From assembly GCF_001039355.2 (NCBI RefSeq), contig NW_019774513.1:974470-1038469 (forward strand): DNA of 64,000 nucleotides, given 5' to 3'. Positions within the stretch are counted from its first letter, which is position 1. The number at the start of each line of letters is the position of its first letter. Under the pieces are notes generated by a model. The model was not told where the DNA came from, made no database searches, and saw only the letters and a list, made by a program, of their open reading frames with translations. Of the stretch, positions 1 through 13,700 are shown one piece after another. The stretch comes from Lingula anatina (taxonomy: Eukaryota; Brachiopoda; Lingulata; Lingulida; Lingulidae). The translations under genes were made by a program, and so were the position numbers.

Positions 1-137
1 GGCAAACTTTGATGTGTGACTTGGAGATAAGCTTCTGTAATGGGTTTTTGCTATAACTTTTGCTTGATACCAATTGATATAAATTTCCAGTTGTACTTTT
101 CTTCTTGTAACTAATGTTTAACCATTTTGTATTACAG

Positions 138-3100
138 AGATGAACTGCCATGTAAGCTGGTCTTGCCCAAGGTTCTCAGTGCTGCCACCACTCATCAGGA
201 GCTGGCCTCCCTGGCTCTACTAGGCCAAGGTATATATGCGTGTGTGTGCATATGTCTGTGCGTGCACATGTATTGGAGAGCTGAATGTATAATGTGTACG
301 AAATATTGAGGTGTTTCTGCTGGCACTGCAGTCAAACCTGCATGTCTCACATTGGCCATGTCAGCCATGAACAAGCCTGTTATCCATTCTCCTCTCATCC
401 TATACCTCTCTCCTGGCTTAGAGCTTCATTCATGAAATCAAGCTATAGTGTTTCAAAAAATGGAAAGGGATATAGTTGGAGGTTTGAGGGGAGTGACTTT
501 GACTTCAATTCCTGTATGGATTTTGGATTTGTAAATGGGGGAGGGATTGGGCTGGTTTGAAGCATCTGGCCTGTAGGAATAGGGTAGGAATGGGGAGGGG
601 GAGAATGAGCGAGACCAAAGAAACTGGATTCTTCTATATTGATAGAGCAGGGTGTCTGCTTTTTTCATTATCACATAAACGGATTAAATATAGATATGTA
701 TGGTGATTTATAAAATTGCTGCAGATGGGGGTTATGAAACCTTTTTTTTTTGTCTTTGTGAGAGAAGTGCAATATCCAGAATGTGTTTAGTGTCTGGGTT
801 GGTTTCCATGCCCTCAAGCTTGTCCCAGTGGGAAGCTGTCAGCTTTAACAATACATGGAATTACCCCAGCACATGATTACTTTATCAATCAAACAGGACC
901 ACTTATCTCAGGGGATGCATAGAAGATATAGTTAACATTGAGTCATGTTTTTTAATTATTGTTAATGCAGTTTTCCCTGGAGAGAGTGCATAGAGTGAGG
1001 TATATCTGTGTGCCATTGTTATGCCAGTTTGTGGAGGAGATTGCATTGGAAATTATTACACACAGTTACCATTGTCTGGATTAAACTGGAGGGCAAATTT
1101 TTATCTTTTGCCCCCTTTTAAGCCTAAAGTACTTTTAATATTGCTAGTAGTTCATATTATTTTAGCTAACATTATTTTAATAGTGCTACTTTATAAGTAA
1201 GTCTTATTCCTTCTTTCAACTCAGGTTAGTACAAAGTATGGTTTTTCTTTTTTTTACAGATTTTTGGAGCTCTTCTCTTCATTGGACCAAATCAGCAACT
1301 TCCAGTAGTAGTGGTAGCAGGGAAATAGTGGAAATAGGGGACAGATTCCACATAGAAGCAGCCCTGTGGACATAGTGAAGAAGGTGGACAGTCCAGTGCA
1401 TTTAGAACCTAATCTGAAAAAAGGTGAAACTGGAGTTTCTGAACTAGTCCCACGCCAGCCATGTAGAATGGTGCAGAGGAGTTCAAGCAGCGGAAGCAAA
1501 AAGAAGACACCCAAATTAATACGCTCATCACAAAAACAGAACTCTAAGGTGTCAAAACGTGTCAGTGGATTTACTTTTGAATCATTTAGCCCCACAGGCT
1601 CAGCAGGATCAGTAAAGAGCTTACAACAGTCAAGCTTGCAACAGCCAAAGCCATGTTTCATTAGCACTGCTTCAATTCAGTTGTCCAGCGATGGGACTCT
1701 ACCTGGGCAGAATGTTGTGACCACGACTGGGCCTTCTTTTAGTGCAACCACCACTACACAGAGCTCTTCTACACAGGAACAACAAAGTCAGCCATCAATA
1801 TCATCAGATGCAAAACAGTCCCTGCTTACAGCATCAACGGTGACCACAACTACAACAACGTCAACGACTGTTACCTATGCGGTGCCACAGAAAGCAAAAG
1901 TATGCACAAAAACTGTCAGTCAATACCAGTCACAGGTTGCCTCAGAAAGTGTGAATAAAAATCTGGTGCATGCTCCAGTTGCATATAAGTCTACTGGAAT
2001 AGAGCAAGTGAGGACTCCAGACACACCATATTATAGGAGTAACCTTTCAGATCGCCTGAGCGATTATGAGGATCTTTGGACTCCAGAGTCGCCAGCCAGA
2101 AAAAGAGACAAATCCCTTAAAAGCAAACTTCAGTCAAACAAAATCAAGGGTGCTATTACTACCACTAGTGCATCAAGTCAATCCCAAAGTGCTGTGCATC
2201 AATCCCAGAATATTGTAAGTCAATCCCATAATTCTCAGGATCATATTCCACACTCACGACCTGTTTCGAATGTTGGATTTGTGAACCCATCTTTTCGAAA
2301 TCTGACAACTCAGCAGAAAGCCCAGAACACTGTGACTGTAAATTCTACGTTTTCTGCAGTTACATCCCAAGTTACGACAGCTGTGACATCTCTTCTTCAA
2401 AGTAAAGAAAGTTACAGGTCAGAAATCACTATAGGAGTCAATAAGAAGACTTCAGAACCAGTGGTGTTCACGTTTGATGTCAATCAGCAACAAAAGCTGC
2501 GTCCTCCACCAGTTTTTGTCCCACCACCACCTCCACCAGTGTCAACAATAACTGTCCATGGCAGTTCAAATACAAACTCATCCTCACAGCAATCAGCTTC
2601 TAAAGTTAGAATTCAATTTAGAAAAACTTCCACTGGTTTAAAGACTGAATCTGCTCAGGCTGTGTACAATCCTAGTCCCATATATGCTGAGCCATTTGAC
2701 AGTTTAATGGCCAACCTGCATACGGCAGTGGAAGAGCTCAAGACTGTGTCTAATACACAGTCTGCACAGGTAAATGAAGAGACACAGACATCGCTCTCTT
2801 TGGAGTATGGACAACAGGAGGAAAATTTAGCTTTAATGAACGCTGTGGCAGAAGAGGAGGAGGAACGGGAGAGTATAGCATCCTTTGAGGATGATGATGC
2901 TGTTTTTTCTACCAAGCCTGAACCCCAAGACGGTACAGAAGATATGCACGTTCAGTGGACATACCCACGTGCATCCAGTCTCGCCAAGTCCAGCCGAAGT
3001 CACACCCAATCCCCGGCAGTTCGCTCACAGTGCCAAACCCCAAGTGCCATAAGTATAGACAGTGTCAGCAAGAAGGACCACATGATGGAGAAACAGCTTT

Positions 3101-6100
3101 TACAGCAACAATGTGAAAGAGGTGAAGGAGGGGTTGGCATTTCTGAAGGCAGGAGGTCAGTCACCTCTGATGACTTTGTTTTTATAGATGAGGATGACAT
3201 GAATGGAACAATGGAGAGCACTCACACAGATCACCCATTTCCTTTAGATATCACTTCTCAAAGTTCATCCCTTTCAGACATCACCACAGTGGAGGACATC
3301 ATAGCTCCAGATCTCAAAGTCAGACCCATTGGGGAACTAACTCTGGAAAACTTGAAACGTATGTCCACCTACGATAATGTCACATTCGATGATATCAAAA
3401 ACTGTGGTCGCACGGAGAGTACATACTCCGGGACAATATTCTCCAAACCATGGGACAGCAGTCTGTGGGATGATCTGTTAAATCTAGGTTGGACTGCTCA
3501 CGAGGCTAAATACTCTCTTCCACCAGGTTCTCCTCCACATTTAGACAAGAATGGGGTTAGCGAAGTACAAAGTAGTCAATACAATGAGACGTCCACCTAT
3601 GATAATGCTTTTTCAAGTGATGGGGAGCATGACCACTCCCACTGGGACACAATAGACCAGCAGTTACTGGACCAAGAGGTGCTGTGTGGACGCATGGAGA
3701 CTGAGAGCGTGTACTCCTGGAGAAGAATGACCCTTCCCAATGGAGGTGCTGCAGACTCTCCAACAAATCACATCTTCCTGAAACCTATTTCTCTTCAGAC
3801 AGTAAACCAGCCACACAGGCAGGTCCTTGAGAGACAGCTCTCTAATAAGTCATCTGCTCCAGGGAGTCCTGAACCCACATCACCTAATCTCAAGAGACAG
3901 CTCTCTAACAGGTCACAACACAATCAGGCACAACAGCTTGCTCAACTATCGCAATCACAGCCAGGGACATCCAGGAAGCCCCAGTCATTTCGATCAAAGT
4001 TATCTAGTGGTCCAACATCATTGTCTCAGCCTGGTTCTCCTACAACTCAGTTGCCAGGGACACAATCACCAAGGAAACCACTGACATTGATAGACGGTAA
4101 ACTGGTAGATGAAAATGGTGTTACCATGGCAACAGATGAACAGGAGGACCATATTTGCAGTGACGAAGATGAAGAGGAAGAAGATGTTCTTCAGATTGAG
4201 CCTAGGATGCAAAGCCACAGCATCAGTTCCAGTTTCGGTGAACGTCTTGGGCCATTTCTTTGTAAGTGATATTTTCTATTTTTGTTGCAAAATGCTTTTG
4301 TGATAAAGTTTAAAGTGTGTAGCCCGATGTCACAGATTATATCAATATCACACTATTCAACAGGTCTGGATTAAATGAATCTTAAGTTTATTTTGATATC
4401 ATTCAGCTGCCAAACGTGTGACCAGTATGAGACAAAATAACAGGGATCCAGGGTTGAAGATCAGAGACTATATTTATAGGTATATCCAACGTAAAATATT
4501 ACTAAATATTAAGAAATCTGAAGAAGGATTCTGGTTGTATAAAAGCAGACATTAAATCTCATTCAATCTGTCTGTAGAAGTTAATGATTTTGTAAAGTTA
4601 TCTGTCAATAATGCTTGAATGTGTTTTCCATAATTTGATGAGTCAGTAGCATAGATTGAGCTAATAAATTTGTTAAATGACATGTGGATAACTCTTTGTT
4701 GCATTTCCCAGCAAAGAGTTTGTTCTTCAGCAAAAGATTGAAAAAGAAAATTTTGTAACTTGGGGTGTGTTTTATTATTCAGGCTTTCCATGGATCATTG
4801 CACCACGTTTGGTAGCACAATAGAAAACTTCCTACAGTGCACAAGAGAAAGTAATGAAACTAATCCTAATGTGGTGTTGAGGAATGTAAGTTTTTCTGAC
4901 ATATTTTTTGTTCATATTATTACATTAGTATTTTAAAAACTTTTGAGAATAATTGTTTAATATTTGATGAAGCAGTACATCCAGGATACTATGAGTTATT
5001 TTTCGAAAAAAAATTTTTTCAGCTTTGATAAGTACTCCAGAATGCTATATAAAATAGGTTATGAAAGACTTCAAGCATGCAATTCCTGTCATTTTTACCA
5101 CTTTTTAAAGTAAGAAAAATTGACAATTCTGTTTTTATATAAGGTCCGCCAATTTATGAGTGGAATAAAGAATTATCTTGTGAAACATGGAGAGGGAAAT
5201 TTGGATGACATAATTGAAAAAGAAAGGAAAAAGGTAAGACGTTATTATGAATAAATGCTCTCTGATTTAAGTCAGCTGGTATCTAATGATAAAGATGGGA
5301 AAACAAATGCACTTTTAGCTTCAGCATGTGGCATAACAAATATAGTGGTCTGAACTAATAGGTCAGACAACTGCATTGAAATGAAAAGGTCATATTTGAA
5401 ACCTTTTTTCCTTCAGTTTCTATTGACAAATTTGATATACCTTGAATTTTTCCTTCTGCATTTTATTAACCTCAGATTGTCCTGACAAAAAAAAAGTAGA
5501 ACTGCAGCAGTTTTCATTGGCACAATTTGCACAGCATGGTAACTAATTAAAATTCCCTTTATATGTCTCGTGGTCTACAATCCAATCCCATTTACTTCAG
5601 CTTGGGCCAGAAGAATTTCTGAACATTGATGCCATCATAGAAGGAGCCCTGAACAGGTGTATTGTAAGACCTCTGAAACAACACATCTACAAGCTCTTTG
5701 TAAACGAGTACACCAGAAATGGCAGCATTCGACTCCTCTCTGACAACATCAAATATGCATCCACCAAGACTTCTCAGGAACTTGGAGTCAGGGTAAGTAC
5801 ACAGGGGTATTAAGACTCTAAAGTACATTTGAGTCAAGTAAATCCAAGTTTATGCACTTTTGCAAAAATTATAAAGGTCTTTACCCAAAAGATTATAACT
5901 GTATATTTACAGCAATTATTGATGATAAAAAAGAATAAAAATTAAAAAACTATTATACCCAATGCTTCAAAATCAGTCAAAGCAAGTTACTTAAGTTCTT
6001 AGTTTAACCACAGTGTAGTACAAATGAGTCTATGAGAAAGCTTATGGTATCCAAATTAAATTCCCTGTTTAGCTTACTTGAATAAAAATGATATTTGACC

Positions 6101-8137
6101 TCTATATTACTTAAAGAAACACTTGTTCTCACTTAACAGCCTGAGCTTCAGCCTCCCCAGGGGACCTCTATGGATGTCATCAAGCACTTCTTGCAGAAGA
6201 TGCAAAAAGCTCATTCTCCACTCAAGAAACTTGAAAACCTCCTGAATGCCACTTCTTCCATATATAACAGTGTAAGTAAACCGTCTGCTGTACACGTGTA
6301 TTTTTTCTGTAGAGAAAAATATCCTGTTTTTTTTCCTATTACCCTTATGTAATTATGTGCACTGAATTAAAATTATTTATACATGCTTAACGTTTTTATG
6401 TAGTATTTCAAGCAGATAATTATTAATATTTTTCTTCTTATAAATATTTTTCATCTTATTCATTTTTTCTTTTTATTTTCCAGGTGAGGACAGCAACTGG
6501 AAGTGGAGGAAGATCAGGCCACCAGGTGGCGCTAGCTGCAGATGGTCAGTACAATACTACGTGCTTTATAGATAATTGAAATTTTGATTTTCGTTTTATA
6601 AATTTTTTTTTTCATATCCAAGATGGATATTTGAAACAATTAATATTGTAATATTGGGATGAAGAAAGTTTAATTAAAGAAGAGTCAATGCGAATACTTA
6701 TAAATAATTCAAAACTTTTGCGATTCTTTTTTTGACTGCCTTTCTGAGAATTATAAGTTTGCATTAACCTTCTGTTTCAGATTTCTTGCCTATGTTCATT
6801 TATGTGTTGGTTCAGTGCGGTATGGTCTCCGCTGAGATAGAAGCAGACTATATGTGGGGTCTCCTCCATCACTCTCTGCTGGCAGGCGAGGGGGGTTACT
6901 ACCTGACCACTCTCAGCTCGGCTGTCCACGTACTGAAGAACTTGAAGGAAGTACAGGAGATGCCTGTGGGCTCCTGGGGCAGTGATGTAAGTCTAAACCA
7001 TTGTTTTAGTCCCGAAAGGTTAATTTGACTGTTTATTCCTTGATAGCGCTAAGATTTTTCAGTTTGGGAATGGGAAAATGTGTAAAATATGGATGAGTGC
7101 ATCGCAACTTATTTATGATATTTATTTAACTTTCACTGTCTGTGATATATGTCCTATTTTAAATATTTATTTTATTTTTTTCTTTTTAGTCTTCCAACAT
7201 AGCAGACTTCCAAGGTTTCCTTAGGGTTGTGATACCTGATGAAAACAATGGCAGTATCATGAGCAAAATTATGCCTGTCAGACCTAACATGTCCACTAAA
7301 GAAGTCCGTAAGTGTCTTCATGGCTGTTGGAAGTAATTGAATGTGTGATTTTCAAATATTTAAATGGCATTTAAAGTATAAAGAGTGATCAAGACCAGAG
7401 ATGATCACATATTTAAGTGAAGCAATGGATGGAGATAATTGGAAAATGGTGTGGGAGTATCATTGTGCCTTAACAGTTATCAGGTCACAGGAGAATAAAC
7501 TTGTCCTTTTGGTAACTGTTACACATTTACCAAACCCACCCTGCATTTGGTTTATTTTTTATGCTTATGTATTTTTTTCAGGCTGTATGATTGCTCACAA
7601 GTTCAAGGTCACCAACCCCCAGGACTATGGCCTTTATCTTCTTTGTGATGGTCAAGGTGAGTTCAAGGTCAATTTTAAAACTTGTGAAAAAAATTTGAAA
7701 ATCATTTACTAAAAATATTACTCTTTATAAAACATTGATTCAGAAGTCAAAAATTAGTAAGTGGAAACAAATTTTTGATAAAATGTAGAAATTATATATA
7801 TATAATTTATTGAGTGACAACTTTGACATAGAAAGTTGTGGAAAGATTCCTATTGTGTAGATTATTTAATCCCTTCAGTTTGCTAAGACACCACTCATCC
7901 TGTATTACATATTGAATAAGGATTTCAGTTTGTAAATTGTTTTATTTTGTCCATCCAATCAATTTCATAATTGATTTATAAATTGTTGTCATCATTACAG
8001 AAATTCACCTAGGAGACAGTGCATGCCCACAAAACATCAAAGCAGAATTGGTGGCGGAAGAAAAGAAAGGCTCCTTTGCTTATAAAAGGAATGGAGCAAA
8101 GATTGCTTGGCCTACATCTTTAATGAACCACCAGTGA
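138..8137 (+). CDS. Ras and Rab interactor (RIN/sprint-like) Rab5-GEF, 5'-partial
   Basis: Twelve exons join in frame: 138-229, 1260-4261, 4407-4479, 4783-4885, 5144-5233, 5601-5792, 6140-6271, 6484-6544, 6781-6986, 7190-7307, 7582-7656 and 8001-8137 (TGA). The first exon encodes the end of an SH2 domain (DELPCKLVLPKVLS...LGQ, running into DFWSS), as in RIN proteins. The 3-kb exon is Ser/Thr/Gln/Pro-rich and disordered, with a poly-proline stretch near 2520, acidic runs near 2850 and 4160, and two STYDN motifs. Exons 3-9 hold the RIN-homology/VPS9 region (TTFGSTIENF, DDFLPMFIYVLVQCGM, GEGGYYLTTL). The last exons encode the Ras-association domain (CMIAHKFKVTNPQDYGLYLL). Family knowledge: RIN/sprint proteins link activated receptors and Ras to Rab5 activation on early endosomes. 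The N-terminus lies left of the window. Exon 2 as assembled is frame-broken near 1319. Sure of the family; the fly gene name is sprint. Confidence 0.92.
231..1259 (+). other. Intron between SH2 exon and large exon of RIN/sprint
   Basis: The intron starts at a GTATAT donor (230) and ends at a pyrimidine-rich TTTTTTTTACAG acceptor (1259). I see no coding exon, repeat family or RNA gene in it. Confidence 0.6.
1316..1322 (+). other. Apparent one-base deletion (frameshift) in RIN/sprint exon 2
   Basis: Entering exon 2 from the SH2 exon (phase 1) gives DFWSSSLHWTKSATSSSSGS and then a stop at 1364-1366. The long open frame (GNSGNRGQIPHRSSPVDIVKK onward) is in another frame, closed upstream by TAG at 1315. 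One extra base around 1318-1321, within a GGTAGCAGG run, would restore a continuous Ser/Gly-rich linker. A sequencing or assembly indel is the simplest reading; a real allele is possible. Confidence 0.75.
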
Positions 8138-8147
8138 ATTATCCCCA

Positions 8148-8151
<4 letters not shown>

Positions 8152-8180
<29 letters not shown>
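8152..8180. repeat. (GA)n microsatellite in 3' UTR
   Basis: About 14 GA units lie 15 bases after the RIN/sprint stop codon. Confidence 0.95.
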
Positions 8181-8181
<1 letters not shown>

Positions 8182-8194
8182 AGAGCAAGAGAAA

Positions 8195-8200
8195 AATAAA
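8195..8200 (+). terminator. Proximal polyadenylation signal candidate
   Basis: AATAAA lies 58 bases after the RIN/sprint stop. A second AATAAA at 9438-9443, after a long AT-rich stretch without exons, could serve a longer 3' UTR. Which one is used cannot be told from sequence. Confidence 0.4.
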
Positions 8201-10743
8201 CTTAGTTGCTCAAGTAGAGACTTCAGGAAAACTGTGTAGGATGGAATATATATATAATAGAGAAGACAGCTTTACAGGACATCTGTGTCAGGACACAAAC
8301 TCTCATAGCACTCAATGAAAGACTCTTTTAAAAGAGAGCTTATTATGTACTGTTACTATAGACAGATAATGAAATAGAGAATTGTTAAATTTATTCAGAA
8401 AAATCCATTTTTATTGGACAAAGGTTTCCAGAAATGATATAAAAATGCTGTATACAGTAACACTTACAACTAAGGTTTGGTACAGGCTTTGCTTGATCGG
8501 GTCGGATCGTTTTGAAAAACGATGCAAAGCAAACAAAATGCAATGCCCTCTTGTTGCCAAAGTTGTGAGAAAAGTTCATGTCTTACTTAAGCAATGGAGT
8601 TCTCGCGCGTCTTTCAAATGTGTCCAAGTGCAATATTCAAGAGATTCTTACTCGGTGTTTATATGGTGGACAAGCTGCTCTTGCCTTACTGTTACGAGCT
8701 TCATTTGAGATTCATATGTTGTAAATGTGGTGTAGATATAGCTTAAATAGGCATTTTCAATTTATCACTCATTCTTTCATTCAACAGAAGGTGCTACTTA
8801 TTCACTAAAACAGGCTTCATTCACTCAATTTTGATTTGCAATTAGTTTTGGTATGCATGGTGCCATATATTAATTATTGTCTGTTTTGTTTGTTAAGTTT
8901 GCTCAATATGATTCTATAACAGAGTTAATTATTTTCATTTCTAACAATTTAAAATATCTTGTTTGTGGAAGTCTATCTATACTTTATGCTGTAATTTAGG
9001 ATTAATGAAGATTATGTCACATAATTAATAATAATAACTCTTTGAAATGTGGGCCAATTAATGCATCTTGAGATTTGTTAGGCAGATATTTACAGATATT
9101 GAGTTTCTAGATGTCAGAACTTTAAAAGTAGCACAGCAATACTGTATACTACTCTAGTATAACTGATTCTTTTAAGTGTTTTGAACAAAGTTGCGATCAG
9201 AGCATCCAGTAATGAAATATGATTCGTTTTCGTTCTCAAATTATAGTCAGAATGTTTTACTGAAGTAAACTTTTTATTTTCAAACACTGCCGTGTTTTCT
9301 ACCTACAGACCTCCCTGTGTTTTGTGGCGCACGGTAAAGCCAGTCACGTGATCTCAGCAGACGTTCAACTGGAGATGGCCACTATTATACCAATAAGCAA
9401 ATATATCTTGATATTATTGCAAAGCAATGAAATTTCTAATAAATATGGTTTTATTACAGTTTTCTGGCTTTGATTTATTAGATATGTTTCAATTGAAAGT
9501 TGGCATTTCATTGTCTCTCCTCATAGGAAATGGAGTCCAACAGCCATTCCCACTCATTTGTAAAGTGTGGTCGAAGTATAGGCAAAGTTTTATATAGCCT
9601 AGAATCTATAAAATGTGTCTCCTATGAATTTTTCCTCGATTTGATTTGATTGTCTGTAATATGATACAACGACAATATGCATTTAGTTCAAAATCGTGAC
9701 TGAAAAATGGCATAAATCGATATTTCAAGAGAATATGAAGAATGATATTTCTGGCTGTTGTATGACCTTTGGATGTCCTTGATTGTTGCATGCAGCCCCA
9801 AAACCATCTTACGTAGTTTTGTTGTTAGCTTTAATTTTAGTGTCTGTAAAACGAAACGATATATTATTTTAACCAGTTTCAGGTAGGCCTACATGTAGTT
9901 ACTGGGGATTAGTGGCCATCATGGATATTTTTAGCTGCCTAAAGTGACAACTAAGTTAAATCTATGCTGGGGCCCTTTGGGACCCTGCATCAAGAAAAAA
10001 CTCCTTAAGCAACACAATTTCTCGTGGACTATTAATTCACAAATGTTAAACTAGATTTGATTGAAATGTCCATAACAGTTTTATTGCGTTTTAATGTTCA
10101 ACTGATTATAAGACTTTAGTAGTTTTCTACCAAACTCTGAACACCCATTTCTTTTTGTTCAATCATAAAAATGCCCCTAAATTTTGTTACAATTGTGAAA
10201 ACAGTTCCGCGCAGCATTTATGTGAATTGTTGACATATTATCACGTCCAAACACATTTGTTTCACGGATAGGAAAGTGAAAACCGTCCACATGTGACTCT
10301 GGTTGACAAAATTGAGCTGCCGTTTCCGTACAAGTAGTTCGAGTAGTTATCAGTTCATCATACTAGACGTATCACAGACACGTGATGCAACTTGCATCAC
10401 GATGTGCCTAGAAGTCCCCGTGCATTTCAGCGGTCTTTCGTGGCTTTTTTTAATATCTTATAAGCCGGCATGTTGCTTTGACCTTTCTCATTTTTAATGG
10501 GAGAGCACTTCTGTTATTTGTCAATCATTTCAAAGAAGAGCAGTTGTCGGCAGGTTAATTTGGACTTTCCGTTCGCTTATCAGATCTCGTGTAGCTCGAG
10601 TTCCTCTTCTTAATTGTTTATATTTCTGAGCAACGGCATTTTAACACATCTGTCGTGTTTGACTAGGGATGGATGGAAACGGTATAATGTAAAGCAGACA
10701 TGTTTGGTTTTCGTATGCATTCTCAGAAACAGCGAAGCAGACG

Positions 10744-13700
10744 ATGCAATTCCAGGCAATAGCGGGTGTTTTTTCACGTTGTCTGGTTATCACTCTAAGT
10801 TTCGCTACAGTCATTCCGTTCGGAAGAGTCATCAGTCAGTTGGGAGACAATTGTATCTTATTTGCAAGACCTGAACTTCTCTCTGCTAACGGGTCGGCCA
10901 TCGTTGGACTGGAAAAAACGAAATGGGGATCCATGAGTTGGTGCGAATACTGCACATACGCCATCATCTTCGACATCATCGTTTCTGTCATCAGCTGCTG
11001 GTTCATTTTTGTCTTCTTTAGGCGTGGTGACTATAACAGGTGAGTCAATTATTCCTTTTACATCTTTCACTTATTTCTCTCCCTTCTTTATTTTAATTTT
11101 TTCTTTTGCTTTAAAATACGAGCGGAGTGCCCTACCGCCCGTTGGGTGACTATTGCTTACACTGCTGCCATCTGTCTTAGGAAAACAACCCTCTTCTGTG
11201 ATTTGAAGATTTTTCATGATGTACAAGGGTTAATTAAATATTGGAGAAAGGACAGTTTCGAAAGGGGATGTTTTAAGGGAAATAATGGCATAATCTATAT
11301 GAATATTTTTGTAGGGGTGCGGCTCAATACGTTAATGAGTATCAAGGCCAATTCTCTTAACTGGCATCTTAACCGGATGGAAAAGCATAGACATCATTAG
11401 GTAAAAGGAGCGTAAAACATCAGTAAGAGAAAAAAAGATGATTCATGAGGTCTGGGGTGTACATCGCTGAGCTGATGATCTTGTACACTCTTCTTGCGCT
11501 TTCTAAAGGTCTTATTACCTGCAGCGGCTACGTATGCTATTTAAAAACGTGTTCTCGAGGTACCTGCTTTCTAAAACTTACAAATAATCTTGTACAAGGT
11601 AGAGAGCAGTACAAACCTAAAATACTACCTGAGGTCTTTTTACGTCCATTTAATTTACAGATTGGCTGTACATCTGTTCTTCTCTACTGTGGAAAAAGCC
11701 AGAATAATTGAAGAGTCTATCCTTATTGATTTACACGAAAGTTCAGTTTCATGCTAGCCTTTTTCAGATCAGGATTTATGTATGAAAAGAACGTGTTCCC
11801 AAGGCGGCTAGACTTGTAATCTTAAAGTATTTAAGAATTGGTGTTTAATCTATATAAATCTGATCAATGCATCTTTGGTGTTACAAGTATCCTACTACTA
11901 AAGGATGTAGGAGGCCAATGTAAATTCCAATCGATTGTCCGTTAATGTTGCTGACAATATTATTTCTAAGGACATCAATCGAACATCGATTTACCAGTCC
12001 CACAAAATCAACAAACAGAAGTAAATAACCATCTCAAATTATTATTATATTATCACATTACACATGTTATTATTCTACTGTCCAACAGTCTGTATTTTAT
12101 TTTTTGTTTTATTGCGTCAAATTTGACCTAAAATCCAACCTCTCTAGTGCTTTTTCTCCTGTTAATGTGTCAATTTCATCGGTGACACTGCAAGACTGAA
12201 AAACAAAACAAAGAAAGATAAGCGCCGCATTCAGATTGCTTTGTCTTTCTCAGTTTAAATTACCTTCACAGTTACCGACGTCACAATATTCAACTAAGTT
12301 CATAATTATCTAGACTTCTTAAAATAAGAATATATTCATTCATGCTTCTTCTCCAGACACAAGGTTTGTCTGACCGTTCCTATGCTGATCCTAGAGGTTT
12401 GTCTGTTCGGGTTCTCGCTGGCGGCGGCCGTAGTCAGAGAAGTAGGATTCCGTGCTTGGTGTAATACACTGCAGACCGAACTAGGGTGAGTAGTAGACGC
12501 GCGCGAGTGTTGAGAGAGAGAGAGAGAGAGAGTTGCTACAAGATTCGCCTTTTCATAGTGTCTCTTTGTACATACACTGTCTAATATTAAAAAAAGTCCC
12601 ATTTAGGTATTTTCGCGCGAAAGCCCCTAAAGCCCCCTTTTAAATGTATTTCCCGAGATGCGTTAAACGCTCATATCACCCGTCACATTATTTAGCATGA
12701 TCTGTGAAGAACCCCCTTCCCTGACTCGTGAATGTGGCTTCTTATTCTTCGTCCTTCGTGAAAAAAACTCATTGCGCCTAGGCCAACTGTAGCCCTTTTC
12801 AAATGATGGATTAAGTTTGAATAAGCCCTCTCCTATTCTCTAAGGCTCTACTACTTTATATTGATGCTCTCTGTTTATTTGATGTCTTGTTTCTGTACAG
12901 AAAAATTGGTCTTGATTCCTCGGTTAAGCTTCATCTTGGGTTTGGAACCTCTGCTTGAGATAAGACATGAATTTGGACCTCTGACTGAGATTCTCTCGTT
13001 ATCTTGTCAAGATCACTTTTACTTTTTTCTCTATGTTTTATCCTCTCTACATGCTTGCTGCTTTCAGCGTGATATATGGATTTAAGTCATACTTATACAT
13101 ATGCGGTAGGCCCCCTTTCCAAACTTTGCCCTTGCAGAAAAAAAGGGGGAGCGTTTTCTAAGGCCAAAAAAATGTTGCAAATTTCCAAAAAATAGTTTGC
13201 CAAGCAGTGTAAAACAGGGGAAGATATGCTTCATTTCATCTAGAAATTCTGGATACGCTAGAGCCAGAAACGGACAGCAGTTGTCGATATTCTCCGTGTC
13301 ATTACCCTAGGTTCTAGATTCCGGTATTGCCAGCTCGATCTTGATTTCATATATAACCCATAGTAGCAATACCAGGCGACTCCACCACAAGGTATATTTT
13401 GCAAGCTAGCTTTTACGTTGCTCTGACACTCAGGGTACGTGTCATAGGCATTAGGGTGCTTTACCAGAGATTCAGATCGATCTAAAGATTAAGATTTAGA
13501 TCGACCTAACTCCCTGGGGGTTCACGCTAAATTGCAGTCAGTCGAGCGGGCACCATAGTTAATTACCCCCTTACAGCTTTTAGTAGGCGGGACAGACGCT
13601 TAAGCCGGTCAAGCTGACAGTAATCTAGTGAGACTCCCCACAGTGATAGATCGATCTAAAAATCTATGGAAATGGGGTGTTACACAGAGTTTAAAGGGTG

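Larger units (their letters stand above)
8138..10743. other. 3' UTR and intergenic region between RIN/sprint and TMEM179-like
   Basis: AT-rich, with the GA microsatellite, two AATAAA hexamers (8195, 9438) and a CACGTG E-box in GTCACGTGAT near 9344. Part of 10300-10743 is probably promoter and 5' UTR of the TMEM179-like gene. Short open frames here show no recognisable protein. Confidence 0.5.

Noticed and set aside
1366-4269. ATG at 1366 as the start of a separate 967-codon gene
   Set aside because: Frame continuity with the SH2 exon apart from one base, and splicing onward to VPS9/RA exons, show this is an internal exon.
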